Source: Prorocentrum cordatum (lineage: Eukaryota > Sar > Dinophyceae > Prorocentrales > Prorocentraceae). Taken from it: 64,000 nucleotides of DNA. The notes under the pieces were generated by a model. It was not told the DNA's origin and made no database searches. It saw only the letters and a list, made by a program, of their open reading frames with translations. The stretch is from contig CAUYUJ010022043.1 in assembly GCA_963575745.1 (NCBI GenBank), forward strand, positions 1 to 64,000, in the 5' to 3' direction. The position numbers and the translations under genes were made by a program. Below, piece by piece: positions 10,026 to 20,501 of the stretch (positions are counted from its first letter, which is position 1; each line of letters starts with the position of its first letter).

Positions 10026-11290
10026 ATAGATTTTCACGTTTTGAACACTTTTTCATCATTTCCATTTCAGTCCGTTATTTTTTGTAATTGATTCTCATCA
10101 GTCGATTTTTTGTTCGAATTATCGTAAATGTTTGACGTGTGTTTCCCCTCCGTAAACAAATTCGATCGCGCCCCGTCAGCGACCTCCACAGGGGCCCCGT
10201 GGGAGGCCATTTTTTTTGGATAGGATGTGGTATAAGTGCATAGGAATTGCTTCATGTTTAGACCACCCACAATGTTTACGCATCCATGAGGGGTTTCAAG
10301 ATTGTATATTTCTCATGGAATTGTAACCCTCTTGGGGCCCTCCTGGCCCCCTGCGGTCTACATCATCGATTTCGAAGTAACCGAACCCCGAAAGCTACGT
10401 TGTTGATCAGTTTTTTTGACAGATACCTCAAACCATTTGAAAATCATATCCTTTGATACATCATACCAGTTGGACATATACCTCAAACCAGTTGTTGATA
10501 TTTTGACAGATAACCTTTTTACGGCGTGTTCCAACACATCTTTCGGACCACATTTGTTTCTAGATATTTATTTAGGGTCCTCGTCGCGAAGCAACCGTCC
10601 CCACGAACATCCCAGGACATCGCCCCTACAGAATCCATACAGAACTAATGTATGCGGAGCCTTTTCAAAAGACACACTGGGGGGGAAAACAACATTTTTT
10701 AAAACAAAATACGAGGGCGGGCCCGAAACGATTTGACATCCACCGACATGCCAGAAACATCCAGCAAACACTGATTGTACCTCGAGGGCGTTCTTGATTG
10801 GCAGACTGGCAACCTGCATAACATGCAAAGGCATATGCATTACCCACACAACGGACACGGCCTCGCCACTCGCCCCTTGGGTTCGACGTCTGGGAGGGGG
10901 AGCGGTGCCCGACGCGGGCCCGAAAGTGGTCGTCGTCGTCGTCGTCGTCGTTGTCGCACGAGGATCGAGGATCGAGGATCGCCCCTTGATTTTCCAGACT
11001 TGCCCCTGATGGTGCTTTCTGATATTTTTTTGCCCTGGAATCCCTGGGCGGCCCCTGGGTCGCGGGAGGCTTTCGGCAGGTCCTCGGGGCGCCCTTTGGC
11101 GGAGCCCCGCGGCGCGCCGCGCCCGCTTGCCGTCGAGAGCGGGCGGGGGGGGGGAGGGGCTGCGCAGGCGCTCGATTTGGTTCGGTCGTTCAACAGGCTC
11201 GTGTCGGGGCCAAGCAAACGCAACATCCATAATCATCGCGCGCCCGACCCCCTTCGAATCGGCAACTCCATCCATTGCAGCATCACTGGA
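10026..11290. other. Intergenic region between genes 2 and 3, no gene seen
   Basis: Holds a short direct repeat (GATACCTCAAACCA near 10,422 and a close copy near 10,478), a GTC microsatellite at about 10,929-10,957 and GC-rich GGGGCGCC-type sequence at 11,030-11,160. Frames on both strands show no domain. Confidence 0.5.
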
Positions 11291-11312
11291 TCAGTAGCCG
11301 TTTTGGCCCAAG
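11291..11312 (+). other. Spliced-leader relict 3 (DinoSL-like)
   Basis: Matches 19 of 22 positions of the dinoflagellate leader (GTAGCCGTTTTGGCCCAAG). It lies 54 bases before the ATG of gene 3 and shares the A-to-G change with relicts 1 and 2. Confidence 0.82.
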
Positions 11313-11366
11313 CATTGCGCGCGCAATCTTGTGTCACTCCGCCCCCATATAGACACCGTTCACGCG

Positions 11367-13302
11367 ATGAAAAGATTAGGCGGTGGTAGACAGCAGCGCA
11401 AAAGGAAACTCGAAGAAATTGAGATATCCAGTAGCGCACAGCCCAGCGTCGATCCTGGGGCAGCAGGCAAGGCCGCCCTTTTAGATTCAGACCTCGCTAG
11501 GAAGTTGGTCATTAAGTGGGCCTGGGGGTTTATGAGCGCCGTTGAGATTCAGTCAATAGCGGCACGGGCGCGCGCCGACATGGTCGCACTCTGCAAAAGA
11601 CTTGGTGTTCCAGAAAAGGCTGACGAAGCTGTGTCATCGTCTATTCGGCATCTTGCATCATTGGGCCATTGGGGCAAATACAAAGGTAATGTGCACAGGG
11701 AGCTTCGCAATTGGATTGGCGAGCCCGCGCGCCCCCCCTGCTCGCATATTCCACTCCTGGGTGAGAGTTCACTAACCCAGGGGGACCGCAGCGTCTATTC
11801 GGCAGAGTGAGGTGAAGATTCTGGATGCGCACATGACATTCTCGTACCTTTTCAGATATGACAGAGTGCGGTTCAACGAAAAGTTCTTGGGCCCAGACGG
11901 ATCAGAAGAGACGTTGCACGCGTTCTGGAGTGAGGTAGTTCGCCGACGGGACCCGCGGATACAGAATCACCCTATGTGCCTCAAGCCAGGTTGGACTAGA
12001 AGGCGCGTCCCGCTCGCCATTCACGGCGGCGCCGTGCCAGTGGTTCGGGTGGGGAAGCCTGGGTCGGAGAGCTTGGAATGCATATCTATACAATCTCTTC
12101 TAGCTAAGGGACCGACGTTGAAGGTCAAGTGTTTGTTGTGCTCGATGTTCGAGAACAACAAGGTTGCCAGCATCCCAGGCGCCCAAGACACGACAGAGAC
12201 AATGTGGAAACACATCTGCTGGTCTTTGAAGGCGTTGCATGATGGGCGGTTTCCTGCAACAGATTGGAAGGATGCCCCGTGGGGCCCGCTCTCCAGCGAA
12301 GCAACCATTGCAGGGCAACGCTTGTGTTCTGAGGAGGAGGCGTTTTTCGGAGTGATCTGGTCCATAAAGGGAGACTTGGAATGGTACTTCAAGGGGTTAG
12401 GCCTCAAGAATTACAATCGGACTGACCCGTGTGAGTTCTGCCCGTGCGACAGAGCGCTGCCGAAAGCGATGTGGCCGACAAATTTCTCCCCCGCGGCAGC
12501 TTGGAAGGCGAGATTGCACACGGCGGCAGAATGGAGAGCTGGCAAGCCATCGCGTCACGCATTGTTCGCAGTGTTTCCATTTGTATCATTGAACAACTTA
12601 GAGTGCGACGAGTTACACATCCCGCACCTTGGAGTTTTACAGTATTATCTTGGCAGCATTCTGTGGTTGCTGACATATGATTGCCTCGGCGGAACACCGA
12701 CCGAGAATTTCGAGCTGGCGTGGAAAATGATACTAGATGAGTACAGAGGTTCTCCGAGCGGCACAGAGTTCACAAAAATGAGAATAACATCTTTCATCGA
12801 CCCTAGCAAATGGAACGAAGCCTACCCAAGGTTAAAAGGGAAGGGCTGTGAGGTGAAGTCTCTTATTGTGCCTCTCCATATCATTTGGGGAAAGCTGAAA
12901 AAAACAGGCCACTTTTACGATCAGGTTGCCAACTCGCTCGATGCAATGACTAAAATACAGTTCATTATAGATGATTACAGCAATGACGCGTTCATTCCAG
13001 ATAATGAAGCGGCCTCCTGCTTGTCTGAGACTGATAAGTTCTGTCGGGTGTATTGTTGGCTCACGAACGCGAGCAAGGCTCGCGACCAGATGTTGTTCAC
13101 TCCAGCGCCAAAACTACATTGGATGTGGCACATGAGCTACAGAGCAAAGTACTTGAGCGTCCGCAGGGGCGCGACGTTCATTGATGAGGATTTCGTTAAG
13201 CACATGAAAAAAATCGGTGGCAAATCAGTGGCAGGCACAACCATGCACATGGTACCGAATGTGGTTGTCGAGAAGTATCGGTGGGGCATCAGCCTCGAGT
13301 GA
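11367..13302 (+). CDS. Retroposed spliced-leader gene 3, unknown function, two exons
   Basis: Proposed exons are 11,367-11,685 and 11,792-13,302, giving 609 residues. The start is ATG of MKRLGGGRQQRKRKLEE after the relict. Unspliced, the first frame ends at 11,810 and the second frame has a TAA at 11,773. Removing a GT-AG intron joins GHWGKYK to ASIRQSEVKILDAHM in frame. The body (FSYLFRYDRVRFNEKFLG ... RVGKPGSESLECISIQSLL ... CEFCPCDRAL ... YLGSILWLLTYDCLGG) is intact for about 500 residues and ends at TGA. It has the look of a dinoflagellate multicopy family, but I recognise no known domain. Best-preserved gene in the window. Confidence 0.75.
11686..11791 (+). other. Probable 106-nt GT-AG intron in gene 3
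   Basis: Donor AAAG|GTAATG and acceptor CCGCAG|CG. Excision restores one frame across two otherwise overlapping frames, codon split in phase 1. The alternative is a simple frameshift between 11,690 and 11,810. Confidence 0.55.
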
Positions 13303-13344
13303 TAGCGCGTGCCCAGCACTTGGTTGGGCACGAGAAAACAACAG

Positions 13345-13470
13345 ACATCATCGTCACCATCATAATCATCGTCATCAACATCATCATCATCATTATAATC
13401 ATCATCATATTAATAATAATCATCATCATCATCATCGTCACCACCATCATCATCGCCACCATCATGCCCC
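13345..13470. repeat. CAT/ATC microsatellite
   Basis: Imperfect CAT repeats with CAC and AAT variants directly downstream of gene 3. Confidence 0.95.
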
Positions 13471-14478
13471 CCCCTCCGTGGCCCTGTCGATCGACGAGGG
13501 CGCCGCGGCAGGACAGCCGCCGCCCGCGCGACCCAGACGGGGCGGGGGGATGAGGAGGAGGTGGAAGAGGGGCAAGGGCGGCGGATAATACGAGCGCAAG
13601 GGGACGTGGGACGGGAGGGGGTGGATGACACGGATGAGGAAGGGGGGCGGAGGAAGGACGACGGAGGAGGACCAGCGTGAGCGTTTTCGATCAAGACCCT
13701 GAACAGCTTGTTGTCGGCCGTGGTCCTGGGGCCACCTGGGCCTTCGGGGGCTGGGCCTCCGTCCTGGCTGTGTTTGGGGTCTTCTGTTTGCTTTATTTTC
13801 AATGGTTTTAGGTTTTTTTTTGACGCCCTCTGGGGGGCGTTCAGTGTGGAAAACATACACGACAATAAATAATGATGTGATCAATTTTCAGTTGAACTGA
13901 TTTTCCGATTCTGGTTTGCTGGCTCTTCGTCCTGAGTCCCCCCTCCTCTCACTATTCGCACGGCTCGCGCCGACTCCGCCAGCCGATGTTCCCGCGCGGT
14001 TCGCGTCCGCGGCATTGGGCGCCCATGGGGGCCCACACGGGGAGGGGGGGCCTTGAGGCCCAAAGACGACTCCACGCGGGCATCCAAAATAAAAAACGAG
14101 ATGGCTTGTGGTATGCATTCGTGGGTTTTGGTTGGGTTCGGCTGGGGCAGTCCTGGGGCTCTCCTGAGCCGTCGCGTTCCTTCCTGAGGGCCTCTTGGGC
14201 CGTACCTTGCGGGCTCCTTGGTTGCTCCCCAGGGACATGCCCGAAATTTCCTGGTCTCGATTCAGGCGTCAGCGATGCCCGCCCTCTGCTAGGCGGCCAG
14301 AGACAGCTCATGGGGGGCTCCGCAATGCCCCAAGATTGCCCCGAGAGAGCAACAAGAGGGGCCCAAGGAGGAGGAGGAGGAGAGGAGGATTACTGAATTT
14401 ATGGATCGCCAAGCACTGCAGCCTTCAATCGGGAAGCTGCCTTGTAGGAGAGCGTTCGGCAACCGCGGAAAACGACCG
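13471..14478. other. GC-rich intergenic region, no gene seen
   Basis: Contains G/A-rich tracts (13,535-13,680) and GGGGCCC-type words. Frames are open on the minus strand for over 100 codons but are Pro/Arg/Ser-rich with no motif. Confidence 0.5.
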
Positions 14479-14852
14479 ATAAGTTATGTTTAAGAATCAA
14501 TGGTAAGTTCCAACTAAGTTAAGTGATTTTCTCCACCCCACAACGAATGTAGATACGTTCAAACTAAGATACGTGCGACAGAGCAGATATTTCTGATTAC
14601 ATTCATCCATGTATCGAAAATTTTGCGGTGTTTCCAACAGCTGGTCGGCCTCGTATTGGATCGTCGCACGTTTCTTGCCTTAGGCCGCATTTAGCATGTA
14701 CTTAAAATGCCCTGCCCTGTTGCACTTAACTTAGTTTGAACTTATCTACCTTAGTTTTGCTGGCGGGTTCACCTTAGTTTCTTAGAACTTAACATAGCTT
14801 CTTAAACTTAACTTATCCTTTGTTTTCTGTGGGTGCCGGATGCTCAGGGAGC
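14479..14852. repeat. TTAG-rich block with inverted ends, left flank of array 2
   Basis: Starts with GATAAGTTATGTTTAAG at 14,479 and ends near 14,800-14,817 with the near reverse complement CTTAAACTTAACTTATC, followed by the inverted copy of the array-1 boundary block (TGTGGGTGCCGGATGC). Between them lie many CTTAG/TTAAG words like those at 5,160-5,320. Confidence 0.75.
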
Positions 14853-15372
14853 GGCCTCCGGCACCGTTTCCAGACGGATCCGCTGGATCCGGTGGATCCG
14901 CCGACGAATCCCAAACCGGCGCCCTCGCTTGAGACATTCTCGCAAAACCGGCCCCGGGGGAGGTGCAGAGGAGCCCAGAGCGGCCTCCGGCACTGTTTCC
15001 GGACGGATCCGCTGGATCCGGTGGATCCGCCGACGAATCCCAAACCGGCGCCCCGGGGGGGATGCCCAGAGGAGCCCAGGGCGGCCTCCGGCACCGTTTC
15101 CGGACAGATCCGCTGGATCCAATGGATCCGCATACGAATCCCAAACCGGCGCCCTCGCCTGAGACATCCTCACAAAACGGGCCCCGGGGGAGATGCCCAG
15201 AGGAGCCCAGAGCGGCCTCCGGCACCGTTTCCGGACAGATCCGCTGGATCCGGTGGATCCGCCGACGAATCCCAAACTGGCGCCCTCGCCTGAGACATCA
15301 TCACAAAACGGGCCCCGGGGGGGATGCCCAGAGGAGCCCAGAGCGGCCTCCGGCACCGTTTCCGGACGGAAG
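14853..15372. repeat. 131-bp GGATCC-rich tandem array, locus 2
   Basis: About four units, with the GACGAATCCC marker near 14,903, 15,032, 15,133 (variant, after a deletion of about 30 bp) and 15,264. Unit sequence and orientation are as in locus 1, while the flanking boundary block is inverted. Confidence 0.92.
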
Positions 15373-16540
15373 ACCTGACGGCATAACACGTCTGGATATG
15401 CCGACGGGGGCGGAGGAGGAGGAGGAGGAGGAGGAGGAGGAGGAAGAGGAGGAGGAGGGAGGAGGAAGAGGAGGAGGGGGATGGGGGCAGGAGAGGGAGC
15501 CCCGGCCCTGGGGGAGGGGCCCTGAGGGAGCCCTGATGGGCTTCCGGCGCCATGGAGAGGTCCTGTGGGGGGGCTGCCCCGTTCCTTCGGGTGGGCACAG
15601 CCCCCCCCCCGCCCCGCTCCTAGGGCCGGACCGTCATCACGCGCTTTCTCTCTCTCTCTCTCTCTCTTTCCGGCTCTCGCTCTCCTCACCCTCGCCCACC
15701 TGATTCACGACCCTGCTCTTCCCGCTCCTCATTCTCATTTTCTTGATCCTCTCTCTTCTCTTGATCCTCGTTCTGCTGACCCTCGCTTTCCTCTGCTGAT
15801 CCCCCCTCCCCTGCTCCACAACCGCCCGATCCTCACCCTCCTGATTATCATTCTCGCCATCCTCGCTCTTCTGACCCTCCTCCTCCGTATCTTCACCGTC
15901 CTGCACCAAGCCCGCCCGATCCTCACCCTCGGCTCGGGAGGGGAGAGGGGAGAGGGGAGGGGTGTGGGACGGGAGAGGGGAGGGGTGTGGGGAGGAGGAT
16001 GATGAGGGGGAGGATGGGGAGGAGGAGGAGGAGGAGGGAGAGGTGTACAGTCATACGTGCTTCCGCATATGGGAGCGGGGGGCTGTTCAGAGGGAAGGGA
16101 ATCCTCCCGGGGACGGCGGTTCGGGGTCGGGACTGTTTGGGGCCGTGGGGGCCGAGGATGCGGCATGAACAAGAGCAGGCGGAAGAGGACGAGGAGGATG
16201 AGGAGGAGGCGGAAGAGGAGGACCAGGGTGCGGGAGGAGGAGGAGGATGACCAGGAGTGGGATGAGGAGGAGGAGGATGAACAGGAGTAGGAGGAGGAGG
16301 AGGACGAAGAGGAGAAGGAGGAGGATGCGGTAGGACGATGATGATGATGAGGAGGAGGAGGACGAGGAGGAGGACGAGGAGGAGGAGGAGATTTCTCGGG
16401 GCGCGCGATTTTCGCTGACTTCTCGCCGCTGGGTCGCCCCCTCGCGAGCCTCGCCCAGAAGCGCGCGCCCCTTCTTCTCTCGGTCGTTTCCCTCTCGCCC
16501 AGAAGCGCGCGCCCTTTCTTCTATATATACAGAAACTCCC
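15373..16540. repeat. Long alternating purine and pyrimidine tracts
   Basis: GGA-rich at 15,413-15,492, C/T-rich (CTCT, TGATCCTC words) at 15,600-15,920, then GGA/GGGGA-rich at 15,930-16,392. Opposite-polarity tracts side by side could pair or form triplex structures. A tandem pair of CCCAGAAGCGCGCGCCC lies at 16,445-16,520. Long minus-strand frames continue from Gag A but are repeat-encoded here. Confidence 0.85.
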
Positions 16541-16544
16541 GATC

Positions 16545-19258
16545 AACCGCAGAGCGGCGGATGTTAGAGGCAGGTTTCCCTGCTGGCTGGAGCCCGGCGC
16601 AATTGGCGTTTGTGCCGATGGTGATGGTGCGTCAGGCTCGTCAGGATCAAAGTCCACCTCTTCCTCGCCGGTGACCTCCATCATGAGGACTGTGACTTCA
16701 TCCTCACACAGCCCGCAACCATCGCCCTCTTCCTCTTCTGATGTAGAACTGCCAATGATGATGGCCATCGGTGCAGCCGGGACGGGCAGGTTTCCCTGCA
16801 TAGCCGGCGTCTGAGCGTCGCTCGGCTGTCCCGGGGTAGGCGGCACGGTTGTCGGCTCAGGCTCGTTGCCGAGCACAGGCTGGCCAGCAATGTTGCGCAT
16901 GGCAGTATGGTTTGGCCATAGTCCCGCCGCCTGGAGACCCCATCCTGGCGGAGGAAGAGCCTGGCCGCGCATGGCGATGGCCCTTTCAAGGGCCTCGCGC
17001 CACCTCCCTCGGGAGTACCACGCATGCCTCTGCACGTCCCCAGGGTGCACGCTGTCGATAAGAGTCAAGGCTGCCAACACTAACTCCGAGTCGTCGCAAG
17101 CGTCAGTGTCCTGCAGCATCATGCTACCAGCCTCGATGCTTTCTTGACTCTCAGGATATGTTATGGTTAATATCTCGCGCATCCTCATGAGGGTTCGCAG
17201 TAGTGTGCGTGGCCCGCACTCGCCTGGCGCAAGCGAACCAGGGGGTATATATGGGTTCCCTGGGGAGCCCGCAACGAACGCTTGAGACTCCATTTCTATA
17301 AGTTCAGCGTAATTCCGAGGATAGGTAGGCCCGTTTCCAGGCGGGAGGTCGGGTGGAGGTTGGAGGCCACGGTCAACCTCTGAAGGCGAGGCCTCTACAG
17401 TGACGTCCTCGTCACTGCTCTCGTAGGCCGCGATGTTGCCTGGGTTCCCGAACATCCAGTCGAAGAAAGATAAAGGCTGGTTTCCCAGCGTTCCGTGTTC
17501 CACGGGAGTGAGCTCGTCGCTGCCGACAACGAACCTGCGGACGTACTCGAGGTAGTACGCGTACAGTCCATGGCCATGCGCCTCGAGCTCGTCGACGTTG
17601 TCCACGCAGCTAACCCAAGTGTAACATATATGTTCCATGGCCTCGAAAGCATGGAGGCTCAGATATTCGATAAATGGTTCACTTGAGCCAAAATGGACTT
17701 CGGTCGACCTGCCCTTTCCATTTCCCTTCGCTGGACAATCTCTCACAAGATGGTCGGTACTATCACACTCATGGCACTTCAGGACCTGGCCGTCTCTACC
17801 TCGCGGGTTTCCCCGCCTACCTTTGCCTTCGCCTGAGGTCTCTCCACGGCCTTTGCCGCGGCCTTCCCCCCCGAAAAATATCTCATCATACTGTTCATCT
17901 GAGAGCTTCTGGAGGAAGGCCGCGATGCCTCGCCCATTCAAACTCCGACGACCCCGTTTGCCTTTACCTTTTCCCTTGAAGCTCCTCCGTATCCTCCTCC
18001 TAACACGACGCACGGGTTTTCGCGTGAACCTCCTCCACCTCCGTTTAGCCTGTTGCAATAACCAACACAAGTGTTCAGCACGCTGGTTGTCATTTTCCAT
18101 ATTCATAATATCTGACCAATCTAAAGCTTCAACACCGTCTGATGATACAGTATCTGTGTCGGTGCCGGAGTCGAAATCATCGTCTCCCAAGTAGGTGGAT
18201 AGATACACCGTCGGTTAGGGGGTTTGATTCACCCCATAAGGAACGGTGTGGTTGAGGTTCCCTGGAAGGAGGGCTGGTTGCCCAGCTTGGTTGTGATCGA
18301 TCCCCTGCTAGTAGAGCAGTGGATTCTCCAGGATCATCGGCCCATATGCTTGAGGGCACGTTTCCAGGCTGGGCTTCAGTGGTTGAGGTAGTGTAGAAAT
18401 TCCCACTACCAGATCCCCTTCCCCTTCCAAACACAGATCCTATATTGCCAGGAGACCGTTCTGATAGGTGGCCTATCGAACGCATCCTCTCCAGCAGCTC
18501 ATCATACTGTTGTTGTGTTCGGGGCATTTGATGATTGAGTGGCTGTAAGAGTTGCATAGCTCGCTGGTTGCCGACGCCTAAGGCGCGGAACAGATCGCGG
18601 TTAGCAGTTGGAAGTTGGGAAGGTCAAATCCCACCGACTGTGCCTCAAGTCGGGCCATTTCGAATCGGGTAAGGGTGACATCGATTCGTTCTCCGTGAGG
18701 CGCATGAAAGTCGATGAGCTGTGTGCCGGAAGTGAGCTGGCGCTCATCTTCCAGGCGCTCGAACTTCATGCTTAGGAGGAACATGATGTAGGTCACTGGG
18801 TCGATGTGGACCCATCGATGTCAGCACCATAGTTTATAATGTCAGGTGGTACCCTCATGGCGAGTGTCCTCGCTGGGCCACCCAGGCCGCGTTGTATGGC
18901 GGCCGCTTGGGCCTGTGGTGTCATACGTCCACTTGTGACGTTGAGCCACGCGTTGACCTCATAAACGTACTCGCGGAAAAGGTACGTTGCCTTGAGGGTC
19001 CCAGTATGGGCCATGTGTTTGCCCATCGGTGCTGTCTTCTCCACGGCGCATGTGTCCGATTGCTGCCCCCAGCGCGAACCATGTGATGGCGAAGATAACC
19101 AGCCCAAGGCTGTGAAGATAGGGGTGGTGATTAGGCGCGTTGCCGCGCTGGGGTAGCGCCTTGTCAAGTCTTCGCGGCGCTCTATCTGGCGGATCTCTCC
19201 GCCCATGCTTCAGGTACTGCGTTTTTGGCTCGTTGCCGAACGGTTGGTAGTAGCGCAA
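16545..19258 (-). pseudogene. gag: Gag polyprotein of element A (copia-like)
   Basis: Gag packages element RNA into particles. Reading from 19,258: a hydrophobic helix (LGLVIFAITWFALGAAIGH), then the Gag core (EVNAWLNVTSGRMTPQAQAA) and LLQPLNHQMPRTQQQYDELL, an Arg/Lys-rich block (RRVRRRIRRSFKGKGKGKRG), and a CCHC zinc knuckle CHECDSTDHLVRDC near 17,735-17,780. An acidic, Pro-rich C-terminal part follows to the truncation. Frameshifts occur near 18,985, 18,795, 18,590 and 18,190. Homologous to Gag B at 54,281-56,008. Seven hairpin inserts lie within it. Confidence 0.82.
16570..18369 (-). repeat. 14-nt GNRA-loop hairpin inserts in element A (seven copies)
   Basis: Plus-strand starts: 16,570 and 16,786 (GCAGGTTTCCCTGC), 17,329 (GCCCGTTTCCAGGC), 17,476 (GCTGGTTTCCCAGC), 17,803 (GCGGGTTTCCCCGC), 18,273 (GCTGGTTGCCCAGC) and a decayed one at 18,356. 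On the sense (minus) strand each is a 5-bp stem closing GAAA or GCAA. Stem pairs change together (A-T, T-A, G-C at the middle pair) while the fold is kept. In Gag they read as GNLP, GNQP, GNPR or SWATS, so more than one codon phase is used. Confidence 0.85.
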
Positions 19259-19444
19259 TGATGAAGCGTATATGGTACCAATGTTGTTGTCTAGACGTCG
19301 TACCTCTCGTGTTGCTTATTGCTCTTGGATAGATCCTCGTAAACGTACTGGGAGTGGTGGCGCAGGGTGGTAGGTGGTCACGAAGATCGTGCCGAATAGT
19401 ATGAGGAAGAGAAGAGCAAGAGCTGACCACACGAGAGTGCGGCC

Positions 19445-19456
19445 AGCTCCGCTACC
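19445..19456 (-). other. Primer-binding site of element A
   Basis: The minus strand reads TGGTAGCGGAGC immediately inside the LTR edge. It is complementary to a tRNA 3' end ...GCTCCGCTACCA and resembles initiator-Met tRNA primer sites of copia elements (family knowledge). The 16 bases GCCAGCTCCGCTACCA are identical in element B. Confidence 0.75.
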
Positions 19457-19740
19457 AAGTCGAAAGTGACTATGGTAAGTCAAATCGCATCCGATTCCAT
19501 GGGAAGCTGATGGCAAATAGCGTCCGGTATCGTACTGAGGTTGTTCAGTAAGAGGAATGTACGGATAAGATAAGAAAATATCGATGTAATGATCTTTCCA
19601 GCACATAGCGAGCACAAGCAGTGTCTGGGCAAATAGGGCGCGCGTGCCTTGAGCCAAAGGCAACGGCGCGCGAGCTATACTCCCGATTCTGCAAAACATC
19701 TCCCAAAGAGCTACCCTTAAAGTCTGGAGGCCTCCGGAGA
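19457..19740 (-). repeat. Putative 5' LTR of element A (single copy)
   Basis: Lies next to the primer-binding site where the LTR must be. Its sequence differs from the B LTR and no partner copy is in the window, so the outer boundary (about 19,740) is a guess. Confidence 0.45.
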
Positions 19741-19860
19741 CGCTCAGATGTTTAATCGCGTCCGCTTCCTCCCTCCTCCCCCCCCCGACTGATCAGGGGG
19801 CGGGGGGCCCCCCCGACTGATCAGGGGGCGGGGGGCTCTGAGATCAGGCGTTCTGAACGA
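19741..19860. repeat. C/G-run duplication
   Basis: A segment with CCCCCCGACTGATCAGGGGG is duplicated in tandem (about 19,785-19,840). Each copy is a perfect dyad around TGATCA. Confidence 0.8.
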
Positions 19861-20489
19861 ATATGGCGTTCCCTGACGCTCTTTTCGGCTACCAGACGGC
19901 TAGGATGGCCTCCAAGAGAGCCTCCAAGACAGCCAAGACGACATCAAAACGGCTCAAGATGGCCCAAGACGGCTCAAGAGGCTCTCAAAATGGCCTCGAG
20001 ACGGTCCAAGAGGCCCCCAAGACGGCCCAAGAGAGCTCCAAGACGCCCTCCAAGAGAGCCCGAGGAAGCAAAAATCATTGATTTTCCTTAGGTGTTTGAA
20101 TGATTTTCAGGTTGTCTCTTGTTTGGGGTTCTGACCGCGCAAGACTGCCTAAGAGGCCTCTAAGAGAGCCCCAAGATAGCCAAAGAGCTCCCCAAGAGCG
20201 CCCCAAGTCGGCCCAAGACGACCCCAAGATCGCCCACGAGGCCCCCAAGAGGGCCCCAAGATGGCGCTAAATCAATCCAAGAAGGCACCAAGACGGCTCA
20301 GAGAGGCGCCCAAGACGGCTTCCGAAGGTGTCCGACGGGCTAAGAGCCTTCCAAGACCGTCCAAGATGCCCAAGGAAGCCTCGGGAGGCTTCCAAGAGGG
20401 CTCCAAGAGGCCCTCCAGGAGAGCCCCAAGAGACACAAGAAATTGATTCCCCGTTGGTTTTTGAACGATTTTGAAGTTTTCGCCTGTTC
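19861..20489. repeat. CCAAGACGGCC-type repeat block 1
   Basis: Degenerate 10-11-bp words (CCAAGACGG, CCCAAGAGG, CCTCCAAGA) fill the block. Two linkers of about 65 bp containing GATTTTC...TTTGAA.GATTTT...CCGACC words lie near 20,070-20,140 and 20,428-20,500. The same composite repeat occurs in three other blocks. Confidence 0.88.
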
Positions 20490-20501
20490 TGGTGTCCGAC
20501 C

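Larger units (their letters stand above)
16545..19740 (-). mobile_element. Copia-like element A, truncated (LTR part, PBS, Gag only)
   Basis: Read right to left: single putative LTR (from 19,457), primer-binding site (19,445-19,456), Gag. The left end breaks near 16,545 inside a gag-linked frame, where sequence changes to CGCGC and purine-rich repeats; integrase and reverse transcriptase are missing. Gag and the 16-base primer region match element B, so A and B are members of one lineage. No second LTR was found to the left. Confidence 0.8.

Noticed and set aside
15923-16545. Extension of Gag A to a 761-codon protein
   Set aside because: The last about 200 codons are poly-Leu/Pro readings of purine/pyrimidine repeats beyond the truncation point near 16,545.
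17220-17250. Further hairpin-like words (GGGTTCCCTGGGG and similar)
   Set aside because: The stem is incomplete or shifted; not counted among the hairpin copies.
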